Made by a program: the position numbers and the translations under genes. A model generated the notes under the pieces. That model worked only from the letters and a program-made list of their open reading frames with translations, was not told the origin of the DNA and searched no databases. Shown here piece by piece: positions 1-8,707 of a stretch of DNA of 64,000 nt. Positions within the stretch are counted from its first letter, which is position 1. Each line of letters opens with the position of its first letter. This stretch comes from Bradyrhizobium archetypum (lineage in GTDB: Bacteria; Pseudomonadota; Alphaproteobacteria; Rhizobiales; Xanthobacteraceae): positions 186,001 through 250,000 of the forward strand of contig NZ_JAAVLW010000004.1 in NCBI RefSeq assembly GCF_013114835.1, given 5' to 3'.

Positions 1-228
1 GTTGGCGCCGGCCTTGTTCTCGATCACCATGCCGGTGCCGAGCGCGGTGCCGAGCTCCTTCGAAATGATGCGCGTCGTGGTATCGGTGCCGCTGCCGGCG
101 GCGAATGGCAGCACCAGCGTAATGTTGCGGTTCGGGTAGGGCGCCTGCGCGGCTGCCGTGGCGATCATCGCCAGCATCAGGGGCGCCGCCGCTGCGACGT
201 GCCGGTACCGCTTCAATAACGCGAACAT
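1..228 (-). CDS. Bug-family (TctC-like) periplasmic substrate-binding protein, N-terminal part only
   Basis: Only the first 76 codons lie in the window; the gene runs off the left edge. It reads inward from an ATG at 228. Residues 1-28 form a signal peptide (charged MFALLKRYR start, hydrophobic Ala-rich core, cleavage near AAAQA). The mature start, reading PYPNRNITLVLPFAAGSGTD, is the typical first strand and loop of tripartite tricarboxylate transporter receptors of the Bug/TctC family, in which a PFAAGGxxD loop binds a carboxylate. Such proteins deliver organic acids to a TctAB permease or act as orphan sensors. The substrate cannot be inferred, and any permease genes would lie outside the window. 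Confidence 0.8.
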   Translation of the reverse strand, partial: MFALLKRYRHVAAAAPLMLAMIATAAAQAPYPNRNITLVLPFAAGSGTDTTTRIISKELGTALGTGMVIENKAGAN

Positions 229-327
229 TTAATCGTTTCCTCGTTTGTTGTTATGTTGGATTGGCCGGCAAGCTAGCCTGCCGGGGGATAAAGTGGAAGC
301 CGGTATGTCGCTAAGCCGCAGGGGTTG

Positions 328-1266
328 CTAAGTTTTCTTGGCTGACGCCCGCCTTGAGGCGATCACCACGCCGGCCAGCACCAGCGCATAGCCCACCAGA
401 TGGAATAACCGCAACTGCTCGCCGAGCAGAACGATCGCCATTGCCGAGCCGAATACCGGCACCAGATGGAAGAACGGCGCGGCACGATTGGGCCCGATCA
501 GCGCCAGCCCGCGGTTGAAGAACAGATACGCCAGCGTCGAGGGGAAGATCACGGCATAGCCCAGCGTCGCCATCGAGATCATGTCGAACTTCAGCGTCGC
601 GCCGGTCGAAAATTCCCAGATCGAGAACGGCAGCAGCATCACGGCGCCGCAGCAGGTGGTGAATGAAATCAGGGACAGCGCATGCGTTACCGGCCGGCGT
701 GGAATCAGCGCCGAATAGAGGCCGAACGACACCAGCGAGCTCGCAAACATCAGGTCGCCTCGGTTGAAGCTGATGCCGGCAAGCGCGCCGAAATCGCCGC
801 GCAGGATGATGGTGAGGACACCCGCAAGCGAGATGGTAATGCCGGCAAGCTGCGCACCCGTCAGGCGGACGCCGAACAGCGCCAGCGACCACAGCGCGAC
901 GAACAGTGGTCCCGCCGACTGGATCAGAAGCGCATTCAGCGCCTCGGTATATTGCAGGGCCCAGTAGGAAATCGCATTGTTGTAGGCGAATCCGACCAGC
1001 GACAGGAACAGCATCATCGGCATATGCGCGCGCAGCACCGGCCAGTCCTGCTTGAGATGCGGCCAGGCAAAGGGCAGCAGGATCAGGAAGGTGCCGATCC
1101 AGCGGACGCAGGAAAGCGTCAGCGGCGGCACGTGGCCGGCGACATGGCGCGCCAGCACGATGTTGCCGGCCCAGAACAGCGAGGTCAGGCTCAGCAGCAG
1201 ATAAGGCTGGTTGGTCAGCCACCGGACCGGACGGTGGGCGGGCGGCGCTGGTGCGGGCTTGGTCAT
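328..1266 (-). CDS. EamA/DMT-superfamily transporter
   Basis: About 312 residues with roughly ten hydrophobic segments arranged as two EamA repeats, the usual make-up of drug/metabolite exporters in the inner membrane. The reading frame is open to a TTG at 1323, but the ATG at 1266 is preferred because the protein then begins MTKPAPAPP...WLTNQPYLLLSL, which lines up with the paralogue at 8708-9637 (MPASES...WLTNQPYLLLSI). The two proteins are alike throughout (ALFPST/VIFPSTLAYLFFNRG, IGPNRAAPFFHLVPVFG). The substrate is unknown. It stands alone, 128 nt downstream of the start-distal end of the lldD-like gene's frame. Confidence 0.85.
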   Translation of the reverse strand: MTKPAPAPPAHRPVRWLTNQPYLLLSLTSLFWAGNIVLARHVAGHVPPLTLSCVRWIGTFLILLPFAWPHLKQDWPVLRAHMPMMLFLSLVGFAYNNAISYWALQYTEALNALLIQSAGPLFVALWSLALFGVRLTGAQLAGITISLAGVLTIILRGDFGALAGISFNRGDLMFASSLVSFGLYSALIPRRPVTHALSLISFTTCCGAVMLLPFSIWEFSTGATLKFDMISMATLGYAVIFPSTLAYLFFNRGLALIGPNRAAPFFHLVPVFGSAMAIVLLGEQLRLFHLVGYALVLAGVVIASRRASAKKT

Positions 1267-1394
1267 GTCGCGGGGCCGAATAGGGCCGGATTTTCCGCCA
1301 CGCGACAAGCCCCGCGCACGCAATGCTACAATGCCTTGCGTGGGTCACCCGCTTTCGCGCGTGACGACAGTCTGGTGCCGAAAACTTGGTTGCT

Positions 1395-2612
1395 CTAAAA
1401 CTTCCGCACCAGGTCCGGTGTGATCTCGCTGAGCTTGCGGATGCCCAATAGCGCGAGGTCGCGATCGATCTCGGCTTTCAAGAGCGAGATCGCGCGCTGC
1501 ACGCCGGCCTCGCCGCCGGCGATCGCGGCATAGAGGAACGGACGGCCGATCCAGACGAAATGCGCGCCGAGCGCCAGCGCCTTGATCACGTCGGTGCCGC
1601 GGCGGATGCCGCCGTCGACCATCACCGTCATGCCCTTGGCTTCGGCCGCGATCTCCGGCAGCATGCGCAGGCCCGACATCGTGTAGTCCAGCTGGCGGCC
1701 GCCATGATTGGACAGCATCACGCCGTCGACGCCGCTCTCCCGCGCGATTCTCGCGTCCGCCGGCGAGACCAGCCCTTTGACCACGAGCTTGCCCTTCCAT
1801 CGCTTGCGGATCAGCTCAACGTGCTTCCAGGCGAGCTGGTCGCGGGCGCCGATGTTGCGCATCAGGTTTTTCGCCAGCACCGGCGGGCCGCGCCGCGCGT
1901 CCATGTTCTCGAAATGCGGCATGCCATGGTTGATCACGGTGCGCGCCCAGGTGCCGAACAGCCAGTGCGGATGCGTGACCGTGTCCCAGAATACGCGCGG
2001 CGTGATCGCGAGCGGCACCTGAAAGCCGTTGCGGATGTTGTTCTCGCGGTTTGGCGGCACCGGCACGTCGGCGGTGACGACGAAGGTGTCGTAACCGGCA
2101 GCCGCCACGCGATCGACCAACGGCTCGATCCGCTCGGGAAGACCAGCGAGATAGGCCTGGTACCACGCGGCCTGATTGGCGGCGCGCACATCCTCCAGCG
2201 TGATCAGCGAGGAGGCACTCAAGATCATCGGCACGTTCTCAGCCTTAGCGGCTTGTGTCAGCACGATGTCACCGCGATAGGCGGCGAGCGCGGACGAGCC
2301 CATCGGCGGAATGCCGAACGGCGCGGCATAGGTCTTGCCGAACAAGGTCGTGGTCTGGTCGCGGCTGGAGACGTCGTTGAGCACGCGCGGCACGAAGCCG
2401 TATTCGTCGAACGCCTTGCGGTTGTCGCGCATCGCAGCGTCAGTCTCGGCGCCGCCGGAGATATAGCCGTAGAGAAATTTCGGAAGCCGGCGCCGCGCCA
2501 CGGATTCGAAATCATCGAGCGCGAGATACTTCTGCAACGCTTGCGGCACCGTACTCTCGGTGCGGGTCACGGTCGGCGGCGGCGCGGTCAGGGCCGCAGA
2601 TTTGTCGAGCAC
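1395..2612 (-). CDS. lldD: FMN-dependent alpha-hydroxy-acid dehydrogenase (L-lactate dehydrogenase type)
   Basis: 405 residues, the normal length of the LldD/glycolate-oxidase family. These FMN barrels oxidise L-2-hydroxy acids to 2-oxo acids and pass electrons to the quinone pool. Visible family signatures are the N-terminal substrate loop YGYISGGAE, the FMN region PFGIPPMGSSAL, the catalytic Lys in KLVVKGL, and the SNHGGRQLD motif that carries the active-site His. The C-terminal phosphate site DGGIRRGTDVIKALALGA is complete. The start is a GTG at 2612; an ATG 14 nt upstream is out of frame. L-lactate is the best guess, but a related hydroxy acid cannot be excluded because no lactate permease lies next to it. 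Confidence 0.85.
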   Translation of the reverse strand: MLDKSAALTAPPPTVTRTESTVPQALQKYLALDDFESVARRRLPKFLYGYISGGAETDAAMRDNRKAFDEYGFVPRVLNDVSSRDQTTTLFGKTYAAPFGIPPMGSSALAAYRGDIVLTQAAKAENVPMILSASSLITLEDVRAANQAAWYQAYLAGLPERIEPLVDRVAAAGYDTFVVTADVPVPPNRENNIRNGFQVPLAITPRVFWDTVTHPHWLFGTWARTVINHGMPHFENMDARRGPPVLAKNLMRNIGARDQLAWKHVELIRKRWKGKLVVKGLVSPADARIARESGVDGVMLSNHGGRQLDYTMSGLRMLPEIAAEAKGMTVMVDGGIRRGTDVIKALALGAHFVWIGRPFLYAAIAGGEAGVQRAISLLKAEIDRDLALLGIRKLSEITPDLVRKF

Positions 2613-2648
2613 GTCGGGCGTTCCATTGTTGTTGTGATGCGGGAGAGC

Positions 2649-3467
2649 TCAGCGGCGGCGGGGCGGTGGTGCGGCAGGTTTCGGGTCCGACTTGTTGATA
2701 GCGGCGCTGACCTCGCCGAGCATCTTTCGCGCGTCAGCTAAGACCTGTCCGGATTTCTTGTCAAAACTTTCGATCAATTCGCGCATCGAGATCACGGTCG
2801 GCAGCAATTCGCCGCCATACTTGTCGCTGGCGAGGCGGCCGAGGAAATCCTTGGTCTTGTCCATCGCGCCGTCGACGGCGCTGACGCCCGATTCGGCTGT
2901 CGCGATGATGGACGTGATCTTGTCGCCATTGCCCGACAGCGACGCGGTGAACGTCTCGAAATTCCGTAAAGTATCCTTGATCGCCACTTCGTTGTCGGCA
3001 ATCACACGATCGACATTGCGCAGCGCCACGCGGATTTTTTCCTGGGTGTTGAGCGTGCCTTCGCGATCGGCGGTGAGCTCGGGAATGCCGTCAGGTCCCT
3101 TTTGCGGCGGCGGCGCCTCGTCCGAGCCGCCGGTGAAGGAGATCGCCGCGATCCCCGTCAGGCCCTGGAATTCGAGACCGACCTGGGTGTCGCTCCTCAC
3201 CGGCGTGTCACCGTCGATCATGGCAAGCGCCACCACGCGGCGCGGATGGTCGAGCTTCAGCGACACCACCTCGCCGACCCGGATGCCGGCGAAGTTCACG
3301 CTGCCGCCATTGCGCAGGCCGGACGCCGAGCCTTCGAAGATCACGCGGAACGGCACCCTTTGCTTGATCCCGGCGAGCTTCTGATAGCTAAGCCACGCCG
3401 TGAGCGACCCGGCGATCAGGGCCAAGGTCAGCGTGCCGATCATCAGATTAGTGGCGCGAACTTTCAT
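2649..3467 (-). CDS. MCE/MlaD-domain lipid-transport protein, orphan
   Basis: 272 residues starting MKVRATNLMIGTLTLALIAG, one N-terminal membrane anchor, then an MlaD/MCE domain at about residues 40-115 (FRVIFEGSASGLRNGGSVNF, AGIRVGEVVSLKLD). A long helical region follows, and the protein ends in a Pro/Arg tail (KPAAPPPRRR). MCE proteins form periplasmic hexamers that carry phospholipids between the membranes together with an MlaE permease and an MlaF ATPase. Neither partner is next to this gene; its neighbours are lldD and an antiporter gene. It either works with a permease encoded elsewhere or forms a stand-alone PqiB/YebT-like conduit, although with one MCE domain it is short for that. Confidence 0.82.
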   Translation of the reverse strand: MKVRATNLMIGTLTLALIAGSLTAWLSYQKLAGIKQRVPFRVIFEGSASGLRNGGSVNFAGIRVGEVVSLKLDHPRRVVALAMIDGDTPVRSDTQVGLEFQGLTGIAAISFTGGSDEAPPPQKGPDGIPELTADREGTLNTQEKIRVALRNVDRVIADNEVAIKDTLRNFETFTASLSGNGDKITSIIATAESGVSAVDGAMDKTKDFLGRLASDKYGGELLPTVISMRELIESFDKKSGQVLADARKMLGEVSAAINKSDPKPAAPPPRRR

Positions 3468-3672
3468 CGAAAATCCAGACGAAACAGGTCTGAGTGATAA
3501 CGGATTTATGACGGCAAGTCACCGCGCCCAGCACGCGAAACTGAGGGATATGGTCGGTTGTCCAGATCGCGGGTCGCGATTCTGCCGTTCCCTGGCGAGC
3601 AGCCATCGCCGCGGTCTGCCGGCATCTCCAGCCACTAGCCGACATCCGTTGCTTCACAAGGCCACTGCTGCT

Positions 3673-4752
3673 TCACGGCACCAGAGCGAAAAACATGAAG
3701 GCTGCAAAGGTTACCAGATGGACAACGCCTTGTAGAACAGTAGTCCGGCCCGTGCCTAATGTAATCACGCTGAGAAGCAGCGTCGCGGCCAGCAAGCCCT
3801 GATCTTTCGTATCGAGGCCGAGTTGCAAACGTTGCCCGAGAACAACTGAAACCGCCGCAACTGCCGGGATTGTCAGACCGATCGTGGCCAGTGCCGATCC
3901 CAAAGCCAGGTTCAAGCTGGTTTGCAGCCGATTCATCTGGGCAGCCCTTGAAGCCGCCAAAGCTTCAGGGAGCAGCACCAACGCGGCAATGATGATGCCC
4001 ACCACTGCTTTCGGCACGTCAAGGCGGGCGACAGCGAATTCAACCGTCGGCGTCAACAACTTGGCGAGGCCGACGATGCCAACCAGCGAGACAAGGAGAA
4101 GGGCTGCGCTGAAGGCAGCGGTTCCGCTGGATGGTGGAAGTTCGTGCATCTCCTCGTTGTCAGCCTGGATTGGAAGAAAGAAGTCGCGATGTCGCACCGT
4201 CTGGATGAACAGGAACGCGCCATAGAGTACCAACGACACGAGCGCGGCGAAGACGAGCTGCGGCGTGCTGTAGGCCGATCCAAGCTCGGTGGCTGCGTAG
4301 TTGGGAAGGATGAGGGCGAGGAAAGTAAGTGCAGCCAGCACGGCGAGTGCGGCGCTTGCTCCCTGGAGCTGAAATCCCTGCTCGCGATGGTGCGCGCCAC
4401 CGATGAGCAGGCAGTATCCTACAATTCCGTTGCACACGATCATCACTGCGGCGAAGACGGTATCGCGCGCCAGACCTGCTTTATCGGCTGGAGCTGCGAT
4501 CATGACTGAAACAATCAGCGCGGTCTCGATGACCGTGACGGCCAATGCCAGGACCAGCGTGCCGAACGGCTCGCCGAGGCGGTGCGCAATGACTTCTGCG
4601 TGGTACACTGCTGTGAACACGGCACCGAATAGCGTGATGCTGGCGATTGCAGCGACGAGCCCACCTCCATCGATAACGAATGCCAGCAGCAGAACGACCC
4701 ACGAGAATAAGGGCCACGCCCATGTCCACCATGTGCTTTTCTTAGCCGTCAT
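3673..4752 (-). CDS. chaA: ChaA-like Ca2+/Na+:H+ antiporter (CaCA family)
   Basis: 359 residues with about eleven hydrophobic segments. Two inverted CaCA repeats are visible. The first alpha-repeat contains GEPFGTLVLALAVTVIE, and the second contains LLPEALAASRAAQMNRLQTS followed by NLALGSALATIGLTIP. The acidic residues in these repeats coordinate the exchanged cation in this family. A central hydrophilic loop (residues about 200-215, ADNEEMHELPPSSG) is acidic. ChaA-type proteins expel Ca2+, Na+ or K+ in exchange for protons at alkaline pH. The gene is followed by no partner and is preceded by the HlyD-type gene 148 nt away on the same strand. Confidence 0.85.
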   Translation of the reverse strand: MTAKKSTWWTWAWPLFSWVVLLLAFVIDGGGLVAAIASITLFGAVFTAVYHAEVIAHRLGEPFGTLVLALAVTVIETALIVSVMIAAPADKAGLARDTVFAAVMIVCNGIVGYCLLIGGAHHREQGFQLQGASAALAVLAALTFLALILPNYAATELGSAYSTPQLVFAALVSLVLYGAFLFIQTVRHRDFFLPIQADNEEMHELPPSSGTAAFSAALLLVSLVGIVGLAKLLTPTVEFAVARLDVPKAVVGIIIAALVLLPEALAASRAAQMNRLQTSLNLALGSALATIGLTIPAVAAVSVVLGQRLQLGLDTKDQGLLAATLLLSVITLGTGRTTVLQGVVHLVTFAAFMFFALVP

Positions 4753-4900
4753 GTTTCAACACAGCAACGACAGCGCAACGCGGCCGTCGCCATATCGCAT
4801 GCGCAACAGCAAGCTCCCCAAGCGGCAACGGTGCCATGAGGACGACGATGCAGGCGGAGCGATCAAAGCTATCGGAAGGCAATTGGCGCACTTCACCATG

Positions 4901-6133
4901 TCAGTGCCCGCTCAGCACCAGCGTCTGGATTGGCAGCAGCAGCGCCTGGACGCGCAGCAGCACCGCATGCACGACCGCCGTCGCATCCACAGCATGCAGG
5001 GCGAGGGCCTTGCCCCAGCTCGTTTCCTTGGCGGCGATCACATCGTGGTTGCTTGTATAGGCATTGACTACACACCTTGAGCCTGGCGTAACTCCTTCGA
5101 GACCGCCCTGATAGAGCGGCTGGAGGTACGCTACGATCGTCCCCGGCTGCCGCAGGCTCTGGGGATCGATCAACTGCTCGCCGCTTCGGAACTGGCCGGC
5201 GGCGATGAAGTCCTGCACAGAGACAACGACCATCGGGATGATGACCCAAGGTTTTGAGATGCAAGTCGCCTCCGCCACCATCCCCGGCTTGATGACCTGC
5301 GCCTCGATTTGTCCGAACCCCGCCTGCAGGGCCTGCTGGCCTGCGCCCTCCGGGATAAGGATGCCGGCGGGCCGCATCGCCTGATTGACGACGTCGCCGA
5401 CACGCAGCGCGAACTGCTCCACGCGACCATTGATGCCGGCGCGGATATAGGTCTTGTCAAGATCGACCTGAGCCTGCGCCAAAGCAGCCTCAGCGCTAGC
5501 CTTTTGGGCGGGCAGCATCGTGGAAATCTGTGACGTCACCGCTTGCTTTGCGGCAAGTGCGGCGTCGATGCCGGCTTGCCTTCCGTTGACGAGGACCTGC
5601 AGCTTCTCGATATCACGCTGCGGCACGATACCGGGATTGCGGCGCTGCAATTCCGACTTCGCATCGAGTTCGTCCTTGGCCTGTTGATGGGAAGCTTTTG
5701 ACTCGCTGATCTGGGCCTCGGCCTTGACGAGATCGGCCTGGGCCGCGTGCAACGCGGCGTCGACCTCGGCGATCTTGCGTTTGGCGGCTTCGACGGCGGC
5801 CTCCTGCCGCGAGCTATCCAGCCTGAACAGAGCGTCACCTTCCTTCACAGCCTGACTGAAGCCGACATTGATTTCAGCCACGCGGCCCGAACTCTCCGGC
5901 AGGATCGGCACGGTCCGGAAGTACAACGCCGCCGCTGTGGTCGAGGGATGATAATAGAAAATCACGGTGATCAACGCGACGGTGAGCATCAGGCAGCCCG
6001 TAATGCCCCACCGCAGCTCGTACCACACCGAAAAGAAAGTGATTTCCTTGCCGAGCCGCTTGCCCTGCCGATAGCGGCGATACAGATAGTCGGGCAGTAT
6101 CGTTACGAGCGAGCAGAGGATGAGCTCAAGCAT
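4901..6133 (-). CDS. HlyD/EmrA-family membrane-fusion protein (YibH/YiaV-like)
   Basis: About 410 residues. A membrane anchor at about residues 40-60 (GCLMLTVALITVIFYYH) follows a short basic cytoplasmic stretch. A biotinyl-lipoyl-like half-motif (VPILPESSGRVAEINVGFSQ, VKEGDALFRLD) comes next, then a long Ala/Glu/Lys coiled-coil hairpin (residues about 95-220), the second lipoyl half (TYIRAGINGRVEQFALRVGD) and a beta-barrel domain. This is the architecture of periplasmic adaptor proteins of efflux or secretion systems. The ATG at 6133 overlaps the stop of the upstream small membrane protein by 8 nt, so the two are translationally coupled. No efflux pump or outer-membrane channel lies nearby, as is also true of E. 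coli yibH and yiaV. Confidence 0.82.
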   Translation of the reverse strand: MLELILCSLVTILPDYLYRRYRQGKRLGKEITFFSVWYELRWGITGCLMLTVALITVIFYYHPSTTAAALYFRTVPILPESSGRVAEINVGFSQAVKEGDALFRLDSSRQEAAVEAAKRKIAEVDAALHAAQADLVKAEAQISESKASHQQAKDELDAKSELQRRNPGIVPQRDIEKLQVLVNGRQAGIDAALAAKQAVTSQISTMLPAQKASAEAALAQAQVDLDKTYIRAGINGRVEQFALRVGDVVNQAMRPAGILIPEGAGQQALQAGFGQIEAQVIKPGMVAEATCISKPWVIIPMVVVSVQDFIAAGQFRSGEQLIDPQSLRQPGTIVAYLQPLYQGGLEGVTPGSRCVVNAYTSNHDVIAAKETSWGKALALHAVDATAVVHAVLLRVQALLLPIQTLVLSGH

Positions 6134-6566
6134 GGCCTTGCACCTCCTCGTTCTGGGCGGACGAGCTTTTCGCGCGGTCAGTTGCTGGAGCCGCTGGCGC
6201 GACCGTGACATGGCTCTCGGGTACGGCGCCGGCAATCTTCTCGACCGATCCGGCAATGCCGCGCAGCGGCGTGCCGAAATCCGGCAGGTCGATCAAGGCC
6301 AGCAGCAGCCCGGCGATCCAGAAGATATGCATGTGGGTAAAGAGCGATATCAGGCCGAGGACGGCCACGATCTCGAACTGAAGCTTCTGGGACTTGTGCG
6401 CCATGCGCTCCGGCAGACTGTGCAGCTTCCAATACAGTATGCCCACTGAAAATATCGCTGCCACCAGAAGAAGGCCTGTGAACACCGTCAGGCCGTCCAA
6501 TGCATTCGGCCCGGTGATAAAGAATGGCAGATGATGAGGTGCTGTCGGATGAAGCTGTTCGCTCAT
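6126..6566 (-). CDS. Small inner-membrane protein, DUF3302-like partner of the HlyD protein
   Basis: 146 residues from an ATG at 6566 preceded by a strong GGGAGGGGAG ribosome site. Two or three membrane segments lie at about residues 22-45 and 62-92; a conserved-looking turn reads SLFTHMHIFWIAGLLLALID, and the tail after residue 100 is hydrophilic. Size, topology and pairing with an HlyD-type gene resemble the E. coli yiaW-yiaV and yibI-yibH pairs, whose first members are DUF3302 proteins; that assignment is inferred from pattern and context, not proven. The 3' end overlaps the HlyD-like start by 8 nt. The function is unknown. Confidence 0.65.
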   Translation of the reverse strand: MSEQLHPTAPHHLPFFITGPNALDGLTVFTGLLLVAAIFSVGILYWKLHSLPERMAHKSQKLQFEIVAVLGLISLFTHMHIFWIAGLLLALIDLPDFGTPLRGIAGSVEKIAGAVPESHVTVAPAAPATDRAKSSSAQNEEVQGHA

Positions 6567-6690
6567 GGCCGGTACTCCCCTCCCGGAAATCAGCGCAACC
6601 CCAAGTGTTGCTTGATAGTGAAGAACCTGCAAGGGCGTTTTGGAACCCAGCCCTTAACAATTCTGCCTGCCACGAAACCCACAGCTAAAT

Positions 6691-7130
6691 TCATGACACG
6701 GCCATCACCCTTCGCATTGGCTCGGGACCCGCCGCATTGCATGCGGCGATCATCGCGGTCGCAACGCCGTCGCCCGGAAGCCGCTTGAGGATTTCTTCAT
6801 AGCTGTAGCGCGCGTCAGAAGCCCTAAACGGCTGCCCTGGGACGCTGAGTCGATGATCCTGAGTTGTACCGGCGCATCATTGGCGGCCAGCCGGGTTGCG
6901 ATGAGTGACATTAACCGCGTGACGTCGCCGCCAATTGAGCCGGTAGCCACGGTTAGCACGGTCGGTTGAGTGACATGGCGATAGGCGAGAAGGCCGGCTG
7001 CGCATGCCAGAACGACAAGGCCGAATACGACAGCTACGCGCAACCATCGTGGCAAGCGTCCCGTTGCGAGGGCCGCAAGCATCGCGTCGCCGCTGACTGC
7101 AGTCCTCGAGGCCGCGCGCAGCTTTGTCAC
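6691..7130 (-). pseudogene. Broken TAXI-family TRAP-transporter receptor gene
   Basis: A GTG at 7130, 25 nt after the carbonic anhydrase stop, opens a frame that encodes a basic start, one membrane anchor (VAVVFGLVVLACAAGLLAY) and the first strand and helix of a TAXI solute-receptor (PTVLTVATGSIGGDVTRLMS ... ANDAPVQLRIIDS). After about residue 97 the similarity stops. The frame closes near 6750, while another frame stays open to a TGA at 6691 and reads like real protein (RYSYEEILKRLPGDGVAT). A complete TAXI protein would need roughly 300 more residues. The simplest reading is an internal deletion plus frameshift that removed the binding domain. Confidence 0.55.
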
Positions 7131-7155
7131 TCCGATCACCTGCCTTACGGAAGCC

Positions 7156-7905
7156 TCAGCCAAAGAATTCGACCGCGCCCGTTTCGAGATTGTACATCGC
7201 GCCAGCAATCTTGATGCTGCCCTTGGATTCCAATTCGGCCAAGACGGGGCTATCTTTCCGAATGTTCGCGACCGTCAGCTCGACGTTCTTGCGCGCTACC
7301 GCATCGACGAATGCATAGTTCTTCGCCGATCGGTCGCCGGTATAGGTCGTCGCGTCGACGGCCGGCTTGATCCTCGCGAGCAATCCCGTCAAATTGCCGA
7401 GTTCAGCATTGTCGATTGCACCCTTGATCGCCCCGCAGGCGGTATGGCCCATCACGAGCACGACCTTGGCTCCCGCAAGCTTGCAGGCGAACTCCAGGCT
7501 GCCGAGAATATCTGGATTTTCGATATTGCCCGCCACCCGGCTGTTGAAGATGTCACCGATGCCAAGATCCATAATAACTTCGGCCGGCGCGCGCGAATCG
7601 ATGCAACTGAGCAACGCTGCCGCCGGATACTGCCCTGCTGCGCTTGCCCGTTGTTCTCGCAGATAGTTGCGATCTTTCCTTTCGCCTTTTCGAAAGCGCT
7701 CGTTTCCCTTTTTCATCGCCTGGATGATCTGCTCCGGCGTGAACCTGTCGCGTTGCTCCCGGGTGAGAGCGTCTGCGCGCGCATCGTCCGAAAAAAGGAG
7801 ACCGCCACTGCCCATTGCGAACATCGTCGCTGAAGCTGTTATCCCGAAAAATTTCCGGCGGCCGAAACAACTGCAAGCCTCAGAGTGTCGGGTGTTTTGA
7901 CGCAT
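7156..7905 (-). CDS. Beta-class carbonic anhydrase, exported by Tat
   Basis: 249 residues. Zinc ligands of the beta class are present: Cys101 with the Asp103-Arg105 dyad (SCIDSRAP) and His154/Cys157 (GHTACG). The enzyme interconverts CO2 and bicarbonate. The N-terminus carries a twin-arginine-type signal (GRRKFFGITASATMFAMGSG), so the mature enzyme should act in the periplasm; most bacterial beta enzymes are cytoplasmic. The ATG at 7905 has a GGAGG site six bases upstream. The downstream TAXI receptor remnant (6691-7130) is only 25 nt away and was probably cotranscribed. Length is normal for the family once the signal is removed. Confidence 0.88.
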   Translation of the reverse strand: MRQNTRHSEACSCFGRRKFFGITASATMFAMGSGGLLFSDDARADALTREQRDRFTPEQIIQAMKKGNERFRKGERKDRNYLREQRASAAGQYPAAALLSCIDSRAPAEVIMDLGIGDIFNSRVAGNIENPDILGSLEFACKLAGAKVVLVMGHTACGAIKGAIDNAELGNLTGLLARIKPAVDATTYTGDRSAKNYAFVDAVARKNVELTVANIRKDSPVLAELESKGSIKIAGAMYNLETGAVEFFG

Positions 7906-7982
7906 TGGAACCTCCAGTCCACACAGGTCTCACTGCACAAACTGCTCGTCCTAAATCCGTAATCTAGAATGTTAACGGTGAC

Positions 7983-8183
7983 TCAGGGGCGATGTACGCA
8001 ATACCCCATTCTTCCGCTGACTGAAGCTTGGCATTGCTCTTGGGTGTAGTAGCTGCAGTGCAATTTTCCCTCGATTTTGGAGCACCAATGAGCTTTTCGG
8101 CTTTTGGCTTCTCCAGGTGTAGCAAGGGTCAGCGTGACTGCCGCAAGTACGATCGAAGCAATTCCCAAAATCGACCTCTGCAT
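7983..8183 (-). CDS. DUF3551-type small secreted protein
   Basis: 66 residues with a signal peptide (MQRSILGIASIVLAAVTLTL, cleavage near GEA-KS) and a short mature part with four Cys. The spacing, HWCSKIEGKLHCSYYTQEQC followed by SGRMGYCVHRP, matches the DUF3551 family, which is abundant in Bradyrhizobium and always secreted; its function is unknown. The start at 8183 has an AGGAG site seven bases upstream. The gene stands alone between the carbonic anhydrase and a second small secreted Cys-rich gene on the other strand. Confidence 0.78.
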   Translation of the reverse strand: MQRSILGIASIVLAAVTLTLATPGEAKSRKAHWCSKIEGKLHCSYYTQEQCQASVSGRMGYCVHRP

Positions 8184-8396
8184 GGGAAACTCCTAATATG
8201 GCTCGCGTGATTACCGGGGTCATCTTTCGTGTTGTTGCAACGCGGCAATAAATTACTCAGATGAATCACGGCACCGAGGCTCATGCGATGCCCCAAATTC
8301 CTTTCACCAGAAAAGTCATCTCATCGGGCCGCTTAATAGGATCGCGCTTGTGCCGCAATTCGTCAACGACAACTTGCAACCAATGATGGAGGAATA

Positions 8397-8663
8397 ATGT
8401 CGGTCAAATCATGCATAATCTTGCTCACAACATTCCTTGCGATGGCGTTGCCGTCTGAGGGCTACGCGCTCTGCTACTGCAACTGCACAACAGCGAGCGG
8501 CAACACTTGCACTGTAAGCGTGCCAGACTTTGCTTGTAACAGCATCGGGAATTCGCGTTGCACGAAACCGGCGGAGCCATGCCGGTATGATTGCAATCGC
8601 AAGTTTCCCCGCCCTTCTTCCTGCTCCCCGCTGAGGCGCTGTAGCGTTCGCACACACAACTAA
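8397..8663 (+). CDS. Small secreted cysteine-rich protein, unknown function
   Basis: 88 residues from an ATG four bases after a GGAGG site. A signal peptide covers about residues 1-24 (ILLTTFLAMALPSEGYA). The mature part has about ten Cys in roughly 64 residues (LCYCNCTTASGNTC, FACNSIGNSRC, EPCRYDCNRKF), enough for several disulfides. No metal-binding or defensin-type signature was recognised. It is divergent from the DUF3551 gene, with 213 nt between the starts. Base composition around it is less GC-rich than the flanks. Confidence 0.6.
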   Translation: MSVKSCIILLTTFLAMALPSEGYALCYCNCTTASGNTCTVSVPDFACNSIGNSRCTKPAEPCRYDCNRKFPRPSSCSPLRRCSVRTHN

Positions 8664-8707
8664 CGCGGCTGGATCAATAGTCCTGCCGCTTCAGCTCGTG
8701 CGCCGTA

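Noticed and set aside
1327..1375. Possible repeat fragment (GGGTCACCCGCTTTCGCG) between lldD and the EamA gene
   Set aside because: Resembles part of a Bradyrhizobium repeat but is too short and unpaired to call.
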